From a bacterium HR32 (GTDB lineage Bacteria > Sysuimicrobiota > Sysuimicrobiia > Sysuimicrobiales > Sysuimicrobiaceae): DNA of 6,027 nt. Below the pieces are notes generated by a model. That model had not been told where the DNA came from. It saw nothing but the letters and a program-made list of their open reading frames with translations, and searched no databases. The translations under genes were made by a program, and so were the position numbers. The DNA lies in NCBI GenBank assembly GCA_002898935.1, contig BEII01000118.1, forward strand, positions 1 to 6,027, given 5' to 3'. Positions 5,390-6,027 of the stretch are shown one piece after another; the first letter of the stretch is position 1, and every line of letters starts with the position of its first letter.

Positions 5390-6027
5390 CGCAGCCCGTC
5401 GAGGAACTCATCGAGCGGTTCGAGGGCGCCACCCGGAAGCTCACCGGCCCTGTGGGCGTGGCCGTGACCGCGCTCGCGGTGTTCACCTCCCTGTATCACC
5501 TGTGGGCCGCCCAGGCGCCGTACATCCGGCAGCTGCACCTCACCCGGCACTTGCTGCTGGTCCTCGTCCTGGTGTTTTTGCTGTACCCCGGGTGGCGGGG
5601 GGCGGAGCGCCGCATCCACCCGGTGGACGTGGCCTTCGTGCTCCTCTCGGTCCTGGGGCTGGGCTGGGTGTTCTGGGACTTCGAGCAGTTCGTGTACCGG
5701 CAGGTGGTGCCCAACCCCTACGACCTCGTCTTCGGCACCCTGACGGTGGTGGCGGTCTTGGAGGCCACCCGTCGGACCACCGGTCGGCCGCTGGTCCTGC
5801 TGGCGGTGGCCTTCCTTTTCTACGCCTTTTACGGCCACCTGCTGCCCGAGCCCTGGACCCACCGCGGCTACGACCTGGACCGCGTCATCGGCCACCTGTA
5901 CGTGGGGCTCGAGGGCATCTTCGGCGTTCCCCTGGACGTGTCCGCGAGCTTCATCATTCTGTTCACCATCTACGGGTCGTTCCTCGAGCAGTCCGGCGCC
6001 GGCAAGTTCTTCGTGGACCTCGCGTTC
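5386..6027 (+). CDS. TRAP transporter fused permease subunit (3' truncated)
   Basis: The frame opens with ATG 5386 inside the ATGA overlap and runs to the end of the window, giving 214 residues of a protein that is usually above 600. This is the fused type in which the small (DctQ-like) and large (DctM-like) membrane subunits form one chain that imports the solute with an ion gradient. Visible membrane segments are about 21-44, 52-68, 80-98, 112-126 and 135-153, then 186-200 opening the large-subunit part. The family block LEATRRTTGRPLV (125-137) and the GIFGVPLDVSASFIILFTIY stretch (177-196) followed by GSFLEQSGAGKFF are characteristic of fused TAXI-associated permeases. The N-terminal 20 residues are a charged cytoplasmic helix. 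The rest, including most transport helices, lies beyond the window. Confidence 0.93.
   Translation, partial: MTQPVEELIERFEGATRKLTGPVGVAVTALAVFTSLYHLWAAQAPYIRQLHLTRHLLLVLVLVFLLYPGWRGAERRIHPVDVAFVLLSVLGLGWVFWDFEQFVYRQVVPNPYDLVFGTLTVVAVLEATRRTTGRPLVLLAVAFLFYAFYGHLLPEPWTHRGYDLDRVIGHLYVGLEGIFGVPLDVSASFIILFTIYGSFLEQSGAGKFFVDLAF

Noticed and set aside
4497..5486. 329-residue minus-strand open frame across the TRAP genes
   Set aside because: Pro/Arg/Ala-rich shadow without domains, opposite three recognisable TRAP genes.

Overview
This is a very GC-rich bacterial chromosome segment with dense, short-gapped genes, frequent GTG/TTG starts and 4-base stop/start overlaps. The base composition, the TAXI-type TRAP importer and the absence of mobile or phage genes fit a free-living, possibly thermophilic bacterium of a deep GC-rich lineage (for example Thermaerobacter/Limnochordia-like Bacillota or the Sysuimicrobiota/Armatimonadota neighbourhood). 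That placement is inference from style and gene content; no marker gene is present.

Layout. (1) Bases 2-418, + strand: the 3' end of a gene of unknown function, perhaps PsbP-like. It converges on (2) 422-1090, - strand: a stand-alone B3/B4-domain protein, related to the editing module of phenylalanyl-tRNA synthetase beta. (3) A 90-base divergent intergenic region holds a plausible sigma-70 promoter framed by two copies of a perfect 14-base repeat. (4) This drives a two-gene operon, 1181-2182 and 2179-3102, encoding two different metallo-beta-lactamase (MBL) fold hydrolases joined by a GTGA overlap. A possible third coupled mini-ORF (3099-3260) follows through another GTGA overlap. (5) Bases 3103-3311 form a convergent intergenic region rich in hairpins, with a perfect 11-bp-arm palindrome as the likely two-way terminator. 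(6) 3312-3764, - strand: an unrecognised 150-residue soluble protein. (7) A 129-base divergent region leads into the TRAP operon and contains two mutually exclusive hairpins, one of which would cover the ribosome binding site. (8) TRAP operon, + strand: TAXI-family periplasmic binding protein (3894-4862), DUF1850 protein (4886-5389) and the start of a fused TRAP permease (5386 to beyond the window end).

Functionally, the right third is a standard TAXI-TRAP importer cassette: a secreted solute receptor, the small DUF1850 accessory protein and a fused small/large membrane subunit that would use an ion gradient for uptake. Its ligand cannot be read from the sequence. The left half carries hydrolases and a tRNA-editing-like protein with no evident shared pathway. 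I see no strong case for a wholly new system. The most interesting signals are non-coding: the repeat-framed promoter, the switch-like leader of the binding-protein gene, and a possible hidden or frameshifted start for the 150-residue protein.
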